This document shows, in pieces, positions 24,752 through 33,679 of a DNA stretch of 64,000 nucleotides. Every line of letters begins with the position of its first letter. Position 1 is the stretch's first letter. The stretch spans positions 135,868 to 199,867 of the forward strand of contig JAWZDV010000075.1 of assembly GCA_034142505.1 (NCBI GenBank), written 5' to 3'. The stretch comes from Hungatella_A sp034142505. GTDB taxonomy: Bacteria > Bacillota > Clostridia > Lachnospirales > Lachnospiraceae. The notes under the pieces are model-generated. The model was not told the DNA's origin. It did no database searches and was given only the letters and a program-made list of their open reading frames with translations. A program made the position numbers and the translations under genes.

Positions 24752-26104
24752 ATGAGGAAAAGACTGTTAGCACTTGCACTTGCGTCTGTAATGGTAATCG
24801 GAACAGGATGTTCCAGTGGAAAGACCGATGCGCCGGCAACCACCCCGGCACAGACAGAGGCAAAGACAGAAACAAAAGCGGAGACCGATGCGCCGAAGGA
24901 GACGGAGAGTTCCGGGGAGCCGGTCACCATCAAGGTTGCCAATTATGCACTGTTAGAGCAGGGCTATGAAGCCTTCTGGAACGGCGTGAAGACCGGTTTT
25001 GAGGCGGAGAACCCCAACATCACTATCGAGTGGGTGACAGCTCCTTACGGGGAGATCGTGAACCAGGTGATCAACATGGCAGGCGGCGGCGACCGCATTG
25101 ACATGATTTTTGGTGAGATTGGCTGGGTTCCAGGTCTTGCGGACGCAGGGCTGACGGTGCCGATCACCGATGTACTCCCGGCGGATTATCTGGCAGATTT
25201 CTATCCGGCAATCCTGGATTCCTTTCATATTGATGGCCAGCCTTACGGACTTCCGATGTATGTGTCTCCTTACGTTTTATACTACAACACGGATTTGTTT
25301 GAACAGGCAGGTTTGGACCCGGCGGCTCCTCCCACCACCTATGACCAGATGTTAGAGTACGCGGAAAAATTATCTAAGCTGAAAGACTCCAACGGCAATC
25401 CGGTTTATGCGTTTGGGCAGACCACGGCATCCGTACCGGTATCAGGTTCCTCCATAAACGGTATGATCTTTAACTTTGGCGGCACACTGCTGGCAGAGGA
25501 CGGCACACTGGATATTGACAACCAGGGCTTCAAGGATGCCATCACTATGTTAAAGACGCTGGATGAGAAAGGTTACAACCCGCAGAACGCGAAGTTAAAA
25601 GACTTGAGAAACTTATTTGCACTGGGACAGCTGGCAATGTATTATGACCAGTCCTGGGGCTTCAACGGGATTCAGTCCATCAATCCGGATGCAAAAGATT
25701 TCACGGCTTCCGCAAAACCGCTGGCAGGCGGCTCCGGCACTGGCGAGAGTATTTTGCAGGCCCACTGCCTGATGTATGCAGACAACGGCGATGCCCAGAG
25801 GGAGGCTTGCAGCAAGCTGACCCAGTATCTGGTTACCTCTGATGTATTAAATGATTACCTTGCTAACATTACTCCTGCATACCCGGCCAAGAAAGCAATG
25901 GAAGGCAGCGAGAATATGAACCCGGTACTGGAAGGCGCGGCAGGCTCCGCAGAGAACGTTACCGCACAGGTATTTGTTCCCCAGATCAATGATTTGAACC
26001 TGGAACTCTGTACACTGGCCCAGTCCGTGACCGTATCCGGCAAAGATGTAGACACGGCAATTGCAGACTTTAAGAAAGCGGCGGAAGCGATCCTGGAGCA
26101 GTAG
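24752..26104 (+). CDS. Extracellular sugar-binding lipoprotein of an ABC transporter (family 1 SBP)
   Basis: A 450-residue binding protein. A lipoprotein signal (MRKRLLALALASVMVIGTGC) ends at Cys20, followed by an Ala/Thr/Glu/Pro-rich linker (residues 25-55) and a mature domain with the family 1 pattern (WVTAPYGEIVNQVINMAGGG, YGLPMYVSPYVLYYNTDLFEQAG). It delivers a sugar to the two permeases that follow. The frame is open from 24548, but the signal sequence and AGAGAGAGGG upstream fix the ATG at 24752. A weak hairpin (26136-26148) separates it from the permease. The ATPase is not encoded here; a shared MsmK-type ATPase is usual in this family. Confidence 0.92.
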   Translation: MRKRLLALALASVMVIGTGCSSGKTDAPATTPAQTEAKTETKAETDAPKETESSGEPVTIKVANYALLEQGYEAFWNGVKTGFEAENPNITIEWVTAPYGEIVNQVINMAGGGDRIDMIFGEIGWVPGLADAGLTVPITDVLPADYLADFYPAILDSFHIDGQPYGLPMYVSPYVLYYNTDLFEQAGLDPAAPPTTYDQMLEYAEKLSKLKDSNGNPVYAFGQTTASVPVSGSSINGMIFNFGGTLLAEDGTLDIDNQGFKDAITMLKTLDEKGYNPQNAKLKDLRNLFALGQLAMYYDQSWGFNGIQSINPDAKDFTASAKPLAGGSGTGESILQAHCLMYADNGDAQREACSKLTQYLVTSDVLNDYLANITPAYPAKKAMEGSENMNPVLEGAAGSAENVTAQVFVPQINDLNLELCTLAQSVTVSGKDVDTAIADFKKAAEAILEQ

Positions 26105-26172
26105 GAACGCCGATGAGGATTGGAAAGGCGGTACCCCGCAGTCTGCGGAAATAACGATATGGAGGTAAGTTT

Positions 26173-27084
26173 ATGGAACGTGGCAGAACCTTAAGCAGGT
26201 CAATGAAAGATAAGCTGTTTTCGCTGCTTCTGGCGTCGCCGGCAATCATCATGACAACGGTCTTTATTCTGGTGCCCGTGGTAGACTCGGTGATTAAGAG
26301 CTTTACGAAGTACCAGATTAAAAATATTATCAGTGGAAAGCCGGGGACCTGGAATCATTTTCAAAATTATATCAAACTGTTTCAGAATGCCAAGCTGCCA
26401 CAGGCCATATCGAATACCTTTCTCTTTGTGATCGTGGTTGTACTTAGTGCATTTATTCTTGGCATGGCGCTGTCTCTGATTCTGAACAGCAATGTCAAAG
26501 GGGCAAGAATTATTCAGGGCGTTATGATGACGCCCTGGGTGATCCCCACAGTGATCTCGGCCCTCATCTGGATGTGGCTGTTCCAGCCTCAGTACGGCCT
26601 GGTAAAATATTTGATTTCAGTGTTCAGCGGCGGGGCGGTGACGAATCTCGCGGTGCTGAACAATCCCAAGACGGCACTGATGGGCGTCAGCGTGGCGGCG
26701 CTGTGGAAGCAGGTTCCGCTGATGACGCTGCTGCTTCTGGCAGGACTTCAGAATGTGCCGGAGGAACTTTTGGAGGCGGCCACGGTGGACGGGGCCAGCC
26801 GGGTGCAGAAATTCCTGCACATCACCATACCCAGTATGAGAAGTGTCATCAGTATTGCGGTATCCATGTCCATCATTGAGAATTTCAAGCAGTTCCCGCT
26901 GTTCTGGACTATGACCGGCGGCGGACCGGATGGAGCCACCACCACCCTTGCAATCTTAAGCTATCGGGAGGCATTTGTCAGCCAGGACTTAGGGTCCGGC
27001 GCGGCGGTGACCACGGTCTGGATGCTGCTGATGATCGGCGTCATCTTCATTTACAATAAGCTGTTTAAAAAATCTGACGATTAA
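26173..27084 (+). CDS. Sugar ABC transporter permease (MalF-like)
   Basis: A 303-residue inner-membrane permease with about six helices. The EAA loop that contacts the ATPase is EELLEAATVDGASRVQKFLHI near residues 197-217. An N-terminal basic segment (MERGRTLSRSMKDK) precedes helix 1. It forms a heterodimer with the MalG-like protein encoded 14 nt downstream and receives substrate from the lipoprotein encoded upstream. TGGAGG lies 7 nt before the ATG. Confidence 0.93.
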   Translation: MERGRTLSRSMKDKLFSLLLASPAIIMTTVFILVPVVDSVIKSFTKYQIKNIISGKPGTWNHFQNYIKLFQNAKLPQAISNTFLFVIVVVLSAFILGMALSLILNSNVKGARIIQGVMMTPWVIPTVISALIWMWLFQPQYGLVKYLISVFSGGAVTNLAVLNNPKTALMGVSVAALWKQVPLMTLLLLAGLQNVPEELLEAATVDGASRVQKFLHITIPSMRSVISIAVSMSIIENFKQFPLFWTMTGGGPDGATTTLAILSYREAFVSQDLGSGAAVTTVWMLLMIGVIFIYNKLFKKSDD

Positions 27085-27098
27085 GGAGGGGAATAGCC

Positions 27099-27938
27099 AT
27101 GAAGAAAAAGCAGATTGGACTTCAATGCGTGATGTACGCGATTATGGCTCTGATTCTGGTGTTTCTGCTGTTCCCAGTCTACTGGATGGTTGTGACAGCT
27201 TTGAAAACCAATATGGAGGCATACAAATATCCTCCGACGCTGGCGCCGAATGAACCGACGCTGGCCAGCTTCAAAAGCCTGCTTACGGTTAATAACCAGT
27301 TCTTTGTGTATTACAAGAATAATTTTATCGTATCCGGGTTTGCAGCTTTGATTTCCACATTTGTGGCCCTGGTATCCGGGTATGCCCTGTCAAGGTTTCA
27401 TTTTAAATGGAACCGGTGGATTCTGGCGGCCCTGTTATCATCCCAGATGTTCCCGGTGGTCAGCCGTATGATTTCCCTGTACGGGCTGCTGGGAAAGGTA
27501 AACTTGATTAACACCAGAGTCGGGCTGATTTTGGCAGTGGTGGCGGCGCAGATTCCCTTCTGTACGATCCTGATGTCCAGCTTTTACGACGCAATTCCGA
27601 GGGAACTGGAGGAGGCTGCCACGGTGGACGGCTCCAAACGGTTCCAGACACTGTTCCAGGTGATTGTGCCTCTGGTAAAGCCTGGAATCCTGGCGGTAGG
27701 CATTTACTCCTTCCTGATGACCTGGGATGATTATCTGCATGCGGCTACATTGATTCAGACGGATTCTCTGCGGACCTTATCCGTGGGAATCGCACTTCGC
27801 TATCTTGGCGAGCTTTCTTATGACTGGTCGCTGGTCAATGCCATCTCCGTTGTGGGAGCGCTGCCGATGATTCTGCTGTTTGTCTTTTTCCAGAAGTATA
27901 TGGTGAAGGGACTGGTAGCAGGGGCGGTAAAAGGTTAA
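27099..27938 (+). CDS. Sugar ABC transporter permease (MalG-like)
   Basis: A 279-residue permease with six predicted helices and the EAA loop RELEEAATVDGSKRFQTLFQV near residues 168-188. The end FFQKYMVKGLVAGAVKG is the standard MalG-type terminus. It pairs with the MalF-like permease. AGGAGGGGAATAGCC precedes the ATG. It is followed by the aldolase gene after 27 nt, in the same operon. Confidence 0.93.
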   Translation: MKKKQIGLQCVMYAIMALILVFLLFPVYWMVVTALKTNMEAYKYPPTLAPNEPTLASFKSLLTVNNQFFVYYKNNFIVSGFAALISTFVALVSGYALSRFHFKWNRWILAALLSSQMFPVVSRMISLYGLLGKVNLINTRVGLILAVVAAQIPFCTILMSSFYDAIPRELEEAATVDGSKRFQTLFQVIVPLVKPGILAVGIYSFLMTWDDYLHAATLIQTDSLRTLSVGIALRYLGELSYDWSLVNAISVVGALPMILLFVFFQKYMVKGLVAGAVKG

Positions 27939-27965
27939 GGATAGCAGAAAAAGGAGAATACAACT

Positions 27966-28826
27966 ATGTTAGTGACAAATAGAGAAAATATGATACTGGC
28001 GGCAAAAGGCGGTTATGCCATACCCGCGATCAACACCCAGGGCGGAAATTTTGACATTATCTGGGCGGTGTGCAAGGCGGCGGAGGAACTGCGGTCGCCG
28101 GTGATTCTGGCGCATTACGTGAACACGGGATCTTATTCCGGCAATGACTGGTTTGTGGAGGTGTGCCGCTGGTGCGCCAGCAAGGTTTCGGTGCCGGTTT
28201 CCATCCATCTGGATCACGGTGCGGATTTTGATATCTGCATGGAGTCGCTGAAGCTGGGATTCACCTCGCTGATGATTGACGGTTCCACAAAGCCCATTGA
28301 GGAAAATGCCGCCATTACCAATGAAGTCATCAAGGTGGCTAAATGCTTTGGCGTGCCGGTGGAGGCCGAAATCGGGGAACTGCTGCGTCTCGACAATCTT
28401 GGGACTGTAATGGAAAATAAAAATATTGTGGACCCGGAGGAAGTGAGACGATTTTTGGAGTTATGTAAACCGGATTCTTTGGCAATTGGAATCGGCAATG
28501 CCCATGGCTATTACCGCGGCGAGCCGGATATTCATTTGGATGTCCTGGAGTCTGTACGAAGATTCACGGATATTCCATTGGTACTTCACGGATGTACCGG
28601 GATGAAGGAAGAAGTAATCAAGGAAGCGATCAGTCTGGGAGTGGCTAAGATTAACTTTGGCACGGAAATCAGGTATAAATATGTGGAGCATTATGAGGAA
28701 GGACTCAAAACGATGGATCACCAGGGACATTCCTGGAAATTGTCCCAATATGCCAATGAAAGGCTTCAGGAGGATGTGAAAAAGATTATCCTGCTGGCCG
28801 GGTCTGACGGAAAAGCGGAAAGTTAG
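27966..28826 (+). CDS. Class II fructose/tagatose-bisphosphate aldolase family protein
   Basis: A 286-residue zinc-dependent aldolase of the GatY/KbaY/FbaA family. Visible motifs are IHLDHGADF near residue 80 (zinc His and catalytic Asp), VEAEIGELLR near 135, GIGNAHGYY near 178 and LVLHGCTGM near 207 (the usual GxSG is GCTG here). It should cleave a ketose-1(,6)-phosphate to dihydroxyacetone phosphate and an aldehyde. Being next to a SIS isomerase/deaminase suggests a tagatose-type branch, but no kinase is encoded in this island. AAAGGAG precedes the ATG. Confidence 0.88.
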   Translation: MLVTNRENMILAAKGGYAIPAINTQGGNFDIIWAVCKAAEELRSPVILAHYVNTGSYSGNDWFVEVCRWCASKVSVPVSIHLDHGADFDICMESLKLGFTSLMIDGSTKPIEENAAITNEVIKVAKCFGVPVEAEIGELLRLDNLGTVMENKNIVDPEEVRRFLELCKPDSLAIGIGNAHGYYRGEPDIHLDVLESVRRFTDIPLVLHGCTGMKEEVIKEAISLGVAKINFGTEIRYKYVEHYEEGLKTMDHQGHSWKLSQYANERLQEDVKKIILLAGSDGKAES

Positions 28827-28834
28827 GTGATTTA

Positions 28835-30190
28835 GTGGGGCGGCCGAATATAATCTTTTATTTTACAGACCAGCAGAGATGGGATACCATTGGCTGTTAC
28901 GGTCAGAAATTGGATATCACGCCAAACTTAGACCGGCTGGCGGCGGAGGGAGTTCTGTTTGAGGAGGCGTACACGGCGCAGCCGGTTTGCGGGCCATGCA
29001 GGGCCATGTTTCAGACGGGGAAATATCCGCTGGAGCTGGGCTGCTATAAGAACAATATCGCACTTCCGCCGGATGTGAAGACGGTGGCGGATTACTTCGA
29101 AGAGAATGGATACGAGACCGCTTATGTAGGAAAATGGCATCTGGCCAGCGGTGGAAACCGGTATGGGGAAGAGAAGGACGACTATAAGACGGAGCCTGTG
29201 CCGCCAAACCGAAGAGGAGGTTACCGGGGATTCTGGCGGGTGTCGGATGTGCTGGAATTCACGTCTCATGGCTATGGCGGATATGTGTTTGATGAGAATG
29301 GGAACCGGCTGGACTTTACGGGGTACCGGGCAGACTGTATCACGGATTACGCGTTGGAGTTTCTGGACGGATATGACGGGGCGAAGCCATTTTTTATGAC
29401 GGTCTCCCATATTGAACCGCATCACCAGAATGACAGGAACCGGTATGAAGGGCCAGATGGGTCGAAAGAGAAGTTCCGGGAGTTTGAACTGCCGCCTGAT
29501 TTGAAACTGCCGGGAAGCAATGCGGCGGAGGAATATCCGGACTATCTGGGGTGTTGTAAGAGTCTGGATGAGAATCTGGGGCGCCTGGTGGAGAAACTGA
29601 AAGAGAAAGGAATTTATGAGGATACGGTGATTGTGTTTGCATCGGATCACGGGTCCCATTTTAAGACCAGGAACCGGGATGAGCATTTGAATGGATATGA
29701 CGATTATAAACGCTCCTGCCACTCCGGATGCCTGCATGTGCCGCTGGTGATTGCGGGACCGGGATGGAGAGGCGGGAAGCGGATAAAAGAGCTGGTCAGC
29801 ACGGCCAGTCTGCCGAAAACCTGGCTTGCCATGGCGGGAATTCATGTGGGGGACGGGATGATCGGAGAAGAGCTGCAGGAAGTGGCGGATGGGAAGACGG
29901 CCGGCCGGCCGGATGAGATCTATGCACAGATCAGTGAGAGCCGGGTGGGCAGGTGTATCCGAACGCCGGAATACTTGTATGCAGTATACGCACCGGAGAA
30001 AGACGGGCGGGAATCTGGCTGCAGTGACGTGTACCAGGATGACTTTTTATATGATTTAGGGAAAGACCCTTATGAGCTGGTGAATGTGGTGCATGAGGAA
30101 AAGTATCGTACGGTTAAGGAAGAGCTGGCCAAGCGGCTGCTCCGGCTGATGGATGAAGCCGGGGAGAGCGGAGCGCGGATTGTACGGTGA
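28835..30190 (+). CDS. Cytosolic sulfatase (Cys-type, formylglycine-dependent)
   Basis: A 451-residue type I sulfatase starting at GTG. The N-terminal metal motif is PNIIFYFTDQQRWD; the active-site motif is CGPCRAMFQTG with Cys52 as the residue to be turned into formylglycine (C-x-P-x-R pattern). Other metal ligands are in FASDHGSHF. The C-terminus has DFLYDLGKDPYELVNVV, the usual sulfatase end motif. There is no signal peptide, so desulfation would happen after import. In anaerobes the Cys is oxidised by the radical SAM enzyme anSME, which is not in this window. The gene follows the aldolase after 8 nt. Confidence 0.9.
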   Translation: MGRPNIIFYFTDQQRWDTIGCYGQKLDITPNLDRLAAEGVLFEEAYTAQPVCGPCRAMFQTGKYPLELGCYKNNIALPPDVKTVADYFEENGYETAYVGKWHLASGGNRYGEEKDDYKTEPVPPNRRGGYRGFWRVSDVLEFTSHGYGGYVFDENGNRLDFTGYRADCITDYALEFLDGYDGAKPFFMTVSHIEPHHQNDRNRYEGPDGSKEKFREFELPPDLKLPGSNAAEEYPDYLGCCKSLDENLGRLVEKLKEKGIYEDTVIVFASDHGSHFKTRNRDEHLNGYDDYKRSCHSGCLHVPLVIAGPGWRGGKRIKELVSTASLPKTWLAMAGIHVGDGMIGEELQEVADGKTAGRPDEIYAQISESRVGRCIRTPEYLYAVYAPEKDGRESGCSDVYQDDFLYDLGKDPYELVNVVHEEKYRTVKEELAKRLLRLMDEAGESGARIVR

Positions 30191-30299
30191 GTCGGCGCAG
30201 TGGGCCAGGCAGTATCAGGTAATACAAAAGCCGATATAGGAAAAAAATAATGGAGTATCGTTCAGTTATCAAAGGCTGACAGGAAAGGATTTACGAAGA

Positions 30300-31352
30300 A
30301 TGGAAAAGAGAAACAGTGAAATAACATATCGCGAGATTTATTTACAGCCGGATTCCTTTGCGGCAATCAATGCTGGCTTGAATGGGATTTATGAGGTGCT
30401 GGAGAAGGTGTTTGCCGAGAAGTATGATGAATTGATTTTTACAGGGTGCGGAACCTCCCTTTATCTGGCACAGGCGGCGGCTCATGCATTTTCTACCTAC
30501 AATGCGGTGCCGGCTAAGGCGATGTGCTGTTCGGAACTTTATTATTTCCCGGAAAATTATGTGAGGGACAGAAAGGTGCTGGTGCTACCCATTACCAGAA
30601 AGAGCTATACCACGGAGGTGCGGATGGCGATTGACAAGGTGAAAAGTTTTCCGGGAGTGAAGACACTTGCGATTACCTGTGATCCGGACAGCTCAATCTA
30701 TAATGACTATGTGGCGCTCTCCCCGGATACGGCGGAGGACAGTGTGATTATGACGCGTTCCTTTACCAGTATGGTATACTTAGCGGCGGTGATTGCCATG
30801 TTTGCGGGCGGCCGGAAAGAGGAGATCGAAGCGATGTCGGAGTATGCGGTCCATGCGGCGGACGCATTGAAGAAGATGGACGATCTGGCAAAGCGGATTG
30901 TGGCGGAACATGAGCATTTGAATCTTTATATTACGCTGGGGCAAGGCGTTTACTATGGCGTCGCCAATGAGTGTATGAACAAGATGAAGGAGATGGGGCT
31001 GACCAACTCCGAGGCGTACTATACACTGGAATACCGCCATGGACCCATGAGTCTGGTGGATGAGAATACGCTGGTGCTTCTTCTGGGAAGTGAGCGGACG
31101 GCGGACGGGGACAGCAAACTGCTGGCCGAGATGAAGAGTTATGGAGCCGTGACGGCCGCTATCAGCAATCAGGCGTCGAAGGATTTTGGGGATGCGGATT
31201 ATACGCTGGACCTGCCTTATGGATACAATGATGTGCAGAATGCGGCGCTGATTGGATTCATTGGACAGTTTATGGGATATTATATTGCGGAGAAGAAGGG
31301 GCTGGATGCGGATACACCGAGACATCTCTCTCAGGCGATTGTGATTAAATAA
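30300..31352 (+). CDS. SIS-domain sugar isomerase/deaminase (AgaS/GlmS C-domain-like)
   Basis: A 350-residue protein with two tandem SIS domains. The first has LIFTGCGTSLYLAQAAAHAF and LPITRKSYTTEVRMAI; the second has ITLGQGVYYGVANEC and EYRHGPMSLVDENTLVLLL. YRHGP is the typical catalytic-site block of GlmS-like isomerases, AgaS and FrlB. No glutaminase domain is present, so it is more likely a deaminase or deglycase acting on an amino-sugar phosphate or Amadori compound than a GlmS. It is the last gene of the sulfatase island, 109 nt after it, and is followed by a terminator. Confidence 0.85.
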   Translation: MEKRNSEITYREIYLQPDSFAAINAGLNGIYEVLEKVFAEKYDELIFTGCGTSLYLAQAAAHAFSTYNAVPAKAMCCSELYYFPENYVRDRKVLVLPITRKSYTTEVRMAIDKVKSFPGVKTLAITCDPDSSIYNDYVALSPDTAEDSVIMTRSFTSMVYLAAVIAMFAGGRKEEIEAMSEYAVHAADALKKMDDLAKRIVAEHEHLNLYITLGQGVYYGVANECMNKMKEMGLTNSEAYYTLEYRHGPMSLVDENTLVLLLGSERTADGDSKLLAEMKSYGAVTAAISNQASKDFGDADYTLDLPYGYNDVQNAALIGFIGQFMGYYIAEKKGLDADTPRHLSQAIVIK

Positions 31353-31400
31353 GGAAATGGGATGGGGCCATGTGTGGACTCATCCCATTTCCGTTTTTTT
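31353..31400 (+). terminator. Intrinsic terminator ending the sulfatase island
   Basis: GGAAATGGGATG (31353-31364) pairs perfectly over 12 bp with CATCCCATTTCC (31381-31392) and is followed by GTTTTTTT. Confidence 0.92.
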
Positions 31401-31472
31401 GTTGAAAATTATTCTTACAAAGCCTTTCGACACCGTTTTAGACAAAGTGTCGATAAAAAAATAAAAATAGTA

Positions 31473-31501
31473 TTGACAAATGTATAAAATGACGATAATA
31501 T
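31473..31501 (+). promoter_or_regulatory. Sigma-A promoter of the second LacI-controlled island
   Basis: TTGACA (31473-31478) and TAATAT (31496-31501) are 17 nt apart, about 60 nt before the regulator gene. Confidence 0.82.
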
Positions 31502-31517
31502 AAAAATACAAAACATG

Positions 31518-31546
31518 AAACCGGTTACATAATAACCAATCGGTTT
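31518..31546. promoter_or_regulatory. Candidate LacI-type operator just downstream of the promoter
   Basis: AAACCG (31518-31523) and CGGTTT (31541-31546) form an inverted repeat that encloses a second one (GGTTA/TAACC). The AACCGGTT motif is shared with the palindrome at 32601-32618, so autoregulation by the LacI protein is likely. Confidence 0.5.
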
Positions 31547-31564
31547 TATGATTCAGGAGAACTT

Positions 31565-32581
31565 ATGATTACCATTAAAGAAGTAGCTGACTTAGCAGGA
31601 GTATCCAAAGCAACGGTTTCCAGAGTTTTAAATAACAGTGGTTATGTGAGCATGGAAGCGCGCAAAAAAGTGGAAGAGGTTATCAGGGAATATAACTATC
31701 TGCCGTCGGCGTCCGCCGTAAACTTATCGAAGCAGGAGACCTCCACCGTGGGTGTGGTGGTACCTGAGATTGACAATATGTTTTATGCGGATATTGTCCA
31801 TGGGATTACGGAGATTGCGGATGAGCTGAACCTGTCATTGATTCTGTTTGACACGCAGAACAGTCTGGAGAAGGAGGAGCGGGCCATCCGCGCCCTTTGG
31901 CATCTCCGGGTGCGGGGGATTATTCTGGGGCCGTCTGTGGATTACCCGGAGACAAAAGAGGGCCGTCTGGTATTGGAGCAGCTGAAGAGTTTAGGCGTGC
32001 CGATTGTGGTGGTAGACCGTGACTTTACCGGTATGCCCTGGGATGCGGTTTTATATGAGAATTACGAGAGTTCTTATGCGGCTGCACAGGAGCTTTATAA
32101 AGCTGGAAACCGCCGGCTGGCGGTGATCACCGGCGATATGTCACTGAAGATTGGGCGTGACCGTCTGGAGGGATTTTGCAGGGGAGCCAAGGATTGTGGA
32201 CTTACGATCCGGAAGGAAGACATCTTATACGGAGATTTCCTGATGGAGAAGGCTTATGAATTGTCGAAGGAGCTGCTCACAAGAGGAGATCTGCCGGACG
32301 CGGTTTATACCAGCAATAACCGGACGTCGCTGGGATTTTTGAAGGCGGCCAATGAGTGCGGCATCAAGATTGGAGAAGATATTGCACTAATGGGCAATGA
32401 CAGGATTGAGACAGTGGATATTTTAGGAATTGCACTCAGCTGCGTGTATCGTGACAACTATGAGATGGGGCGGATGGCGGTCCGGATGCTGCAGGAGCGG
32501 ATGAGCAAGCCGGATAAATCCCGGTCCATCAGCATTATCCCTCACAGCGTCAGGTTGAGGGGGTCTGAGAAGAAACAATAG
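31565..32581 (+). CDS. LacI-family transcriptional regulator
   Basis: A 338-residue regulator with a clear N-terminal helix-turn-helix (TIKEVADLAGVSKATVSRVLN) and hinge (YNYLPSASAVNLSKQ), then a sugar-binding core (VGVVVPEIDNMFYADIVHGI ... ALMGNDRIETVDILGIALSC). It precedes and probably controls the aldo-keto reductase/kinase/aldolase/importer genes. Operator candidates containing AACCGGTT lie in front of its own gene and in front of the reductase gene. The start is the ATG after CAGGAGAACTT. Confidence 0.94.
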   Translation: MITIKEVADLAGVSKATVSRVLNNSGYVSMEARKKVEEVIREYNYLPSASAVNLSKQETSTVGVVVPEIDNMFYADIVHGITEIADELNLSLILFDTQNSLEKEERAIRALWHLRVRGIILGPSVDYPETKEGRLVLEQLKSLGVPIVVVDRDFTGMPWDAVLYENYESSYAAAQELYKAGNRRLAVITGDMSLKIGRDRLEGFCRGAKDCGLTIRKEDILYGDFLMEKAYELSKELLTRGDLPDAVYTSNNRTSLGFLKAANECGIKIGEDIALMGNDRIETVDILGIALSCVYRDNYEMGRMAVRMLQERMSKPDKSRSISIIPHSVRLRGSEKKQ

Positions 32582-32600
32582 AGCGTTGCTCTATATGGCA

Positions 32601-32618
32601 TGTGGAACCGGTTCCACA
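32601..32618. promoter_or_regulatory. Perfect 18-bp palindromic operator upstream of the aldo-keto reductase
   Basis: TGTGGAACCGGTTCCACA is a perfect palindrome with a central CG, a typical LacI-family operator shape. It shares AACCGGTT with the site at 31518. It could also be a variant catabolite-response element, but two consensus positions differ. Confidence 0.65.
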
Positions 32619-32670
32619 CAATGGCTGAAACATAGGGGATAACATTTTTAGGAAAAGGAGAGAATGGGCC

Positions 32671-33657
32671 ATGATTTACAAGAAAGTATCAAGAATTGAA
32701 GAACAGATATCCGCAATTGGCGTTGGATGCTGGAATATGGGGGGTGACTGGGACGGGTCGGAAGAACGCAATTCCATCCAGATTATCCATTCTGCAATGG
32801 ATATGGGAATTAACTTTTTTGATGTGGCGCCGGTTTATGGCTGGGGCGTGTCGGAGACGGTTCTTGGCAAGGCATTGAAGGAAGGCGGGCGGAGGAATCG
32901 GGTGCTGATCGCCTCCAAAGGAGGGCTTCTCTGGAATGAACAGCACCAGACGACAAACAATCTCTCGAAAGAGAGCCTGTTAAAAGAGATTGATGACAGT
33001 TTGACCAGGCTGCAGACGGATCATGTGGATATCTACCAGATGCACTGGCCGGACCCCAATGTCCCGTTGGAGGAGACGGCTGAGGCGCTGAACCTCATGA
33101 AAAAGGCCGGGAAAATCCGCTATGTGGGCTTAAGCAATTTTTCCCAGAAGGACATGGAGACCATGATGGAATACATATCGGTGGACTGCCAGCAGTCGCT
33201 GTACAACATGCTGGAGCGGAATCCCACCACCTACCACGGAATCCCTCTGGATTATCTGGCGGAAAAGGAGGTTCTTTCAAATGTTAAGAAATATGGGCAG
33301 GCATTTTTACCGTACAGTCCGCTGTTCCAGGGCCTGCTGGCAGGGAAATTCCTGGATGGAATTGATTTCTCCAAGCGTGATATCCGCAATGAGAATCCAA
33401 AGCTGGTGGGAGAGCAGTTCAAGGTATATCAGGAGGGGGCAAGGAGGCTGAAATCATTTGCCGACGAGGCGGGTCATCCGATGAATGAGGTTGCGCTTAA
33501 CTGGCTGAGGCAGAAAGAGGAAGTGACGTCGATAATCGGAGGCGCTTCCACGGCGGCGCAGCTGGAGGAGAATATCCACTGTGTTACCTGGGATTTGACG
33601 GATGAGGAATTGGCGGTTATCAATAAGATTCTGGAACCTTTTGAGAATCTGGGCTGA
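32671..33657 (+). CDS. Aldo-keto reductase
   Basis: A 328-residue (beta/alpha)8 oxidoreductase. The catalytic tetrad can be followed: Asp and Tyr in FFDVAPVYGWG, Lys in LIASKGG and His in DIYQMHWPDPN. The C-terminal NADP(H) site is present (ALNWLRQKEEVTSIIGGAS). It resembles YajO/IolS-type AKRs that reduce or oxidise sugars and polyols. It heads the catabolic genes behind the palindromic operator at 32601, so its substrate is probably the imported sugar or polyol or an aldehyde released by the DeoC-like aldolase. Confidence 0.9.
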   Translation: MIYKKVSRIEEQISAIGVGCWNMGGDWDGSEERNSIQIIHSAMDMGINFFDVAPVYGWGVSETVLGKALKEGGRRNRVLIASKGGLLWNEQHQTTNNLSKESLLKEIDDSLTRLQTDHVDIYQMHWPDPNVPLEETAEALNLMKKAGKIRYVGLSNFSQKDMETMMEYISVDCQQSLYNMLERNPTTYHGIPLDYLAEKEVLSNVKKYGQAFLPYSPLFQGLLAGKFLDGIDFSKRDIRNENPKLVGEQFKVYQEGARRLKSFADEAGHPMNEVALNWLRQKEEVTSIIGGASTAAQLEENIHCVTWDLTDEELAVINKILEPFENLG

Positions 33658-33679
33658 AACCGGAACAAGGAGAAAACAT

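Noticed and set aside
28928..29845. Long minus-strand open frame of 305 codons
   Set aside because: It is antisense to the sulfatase gene, whose catalytic motifs are intact; it looks like a shadow from GC-biased codons.
33602..33679. Earlier start of the FGGY kinase overlapping the aldo-keto reductase gene
   Set aside because: Kinase homology begins at the ATG at 33680, which has a good ribosome site.
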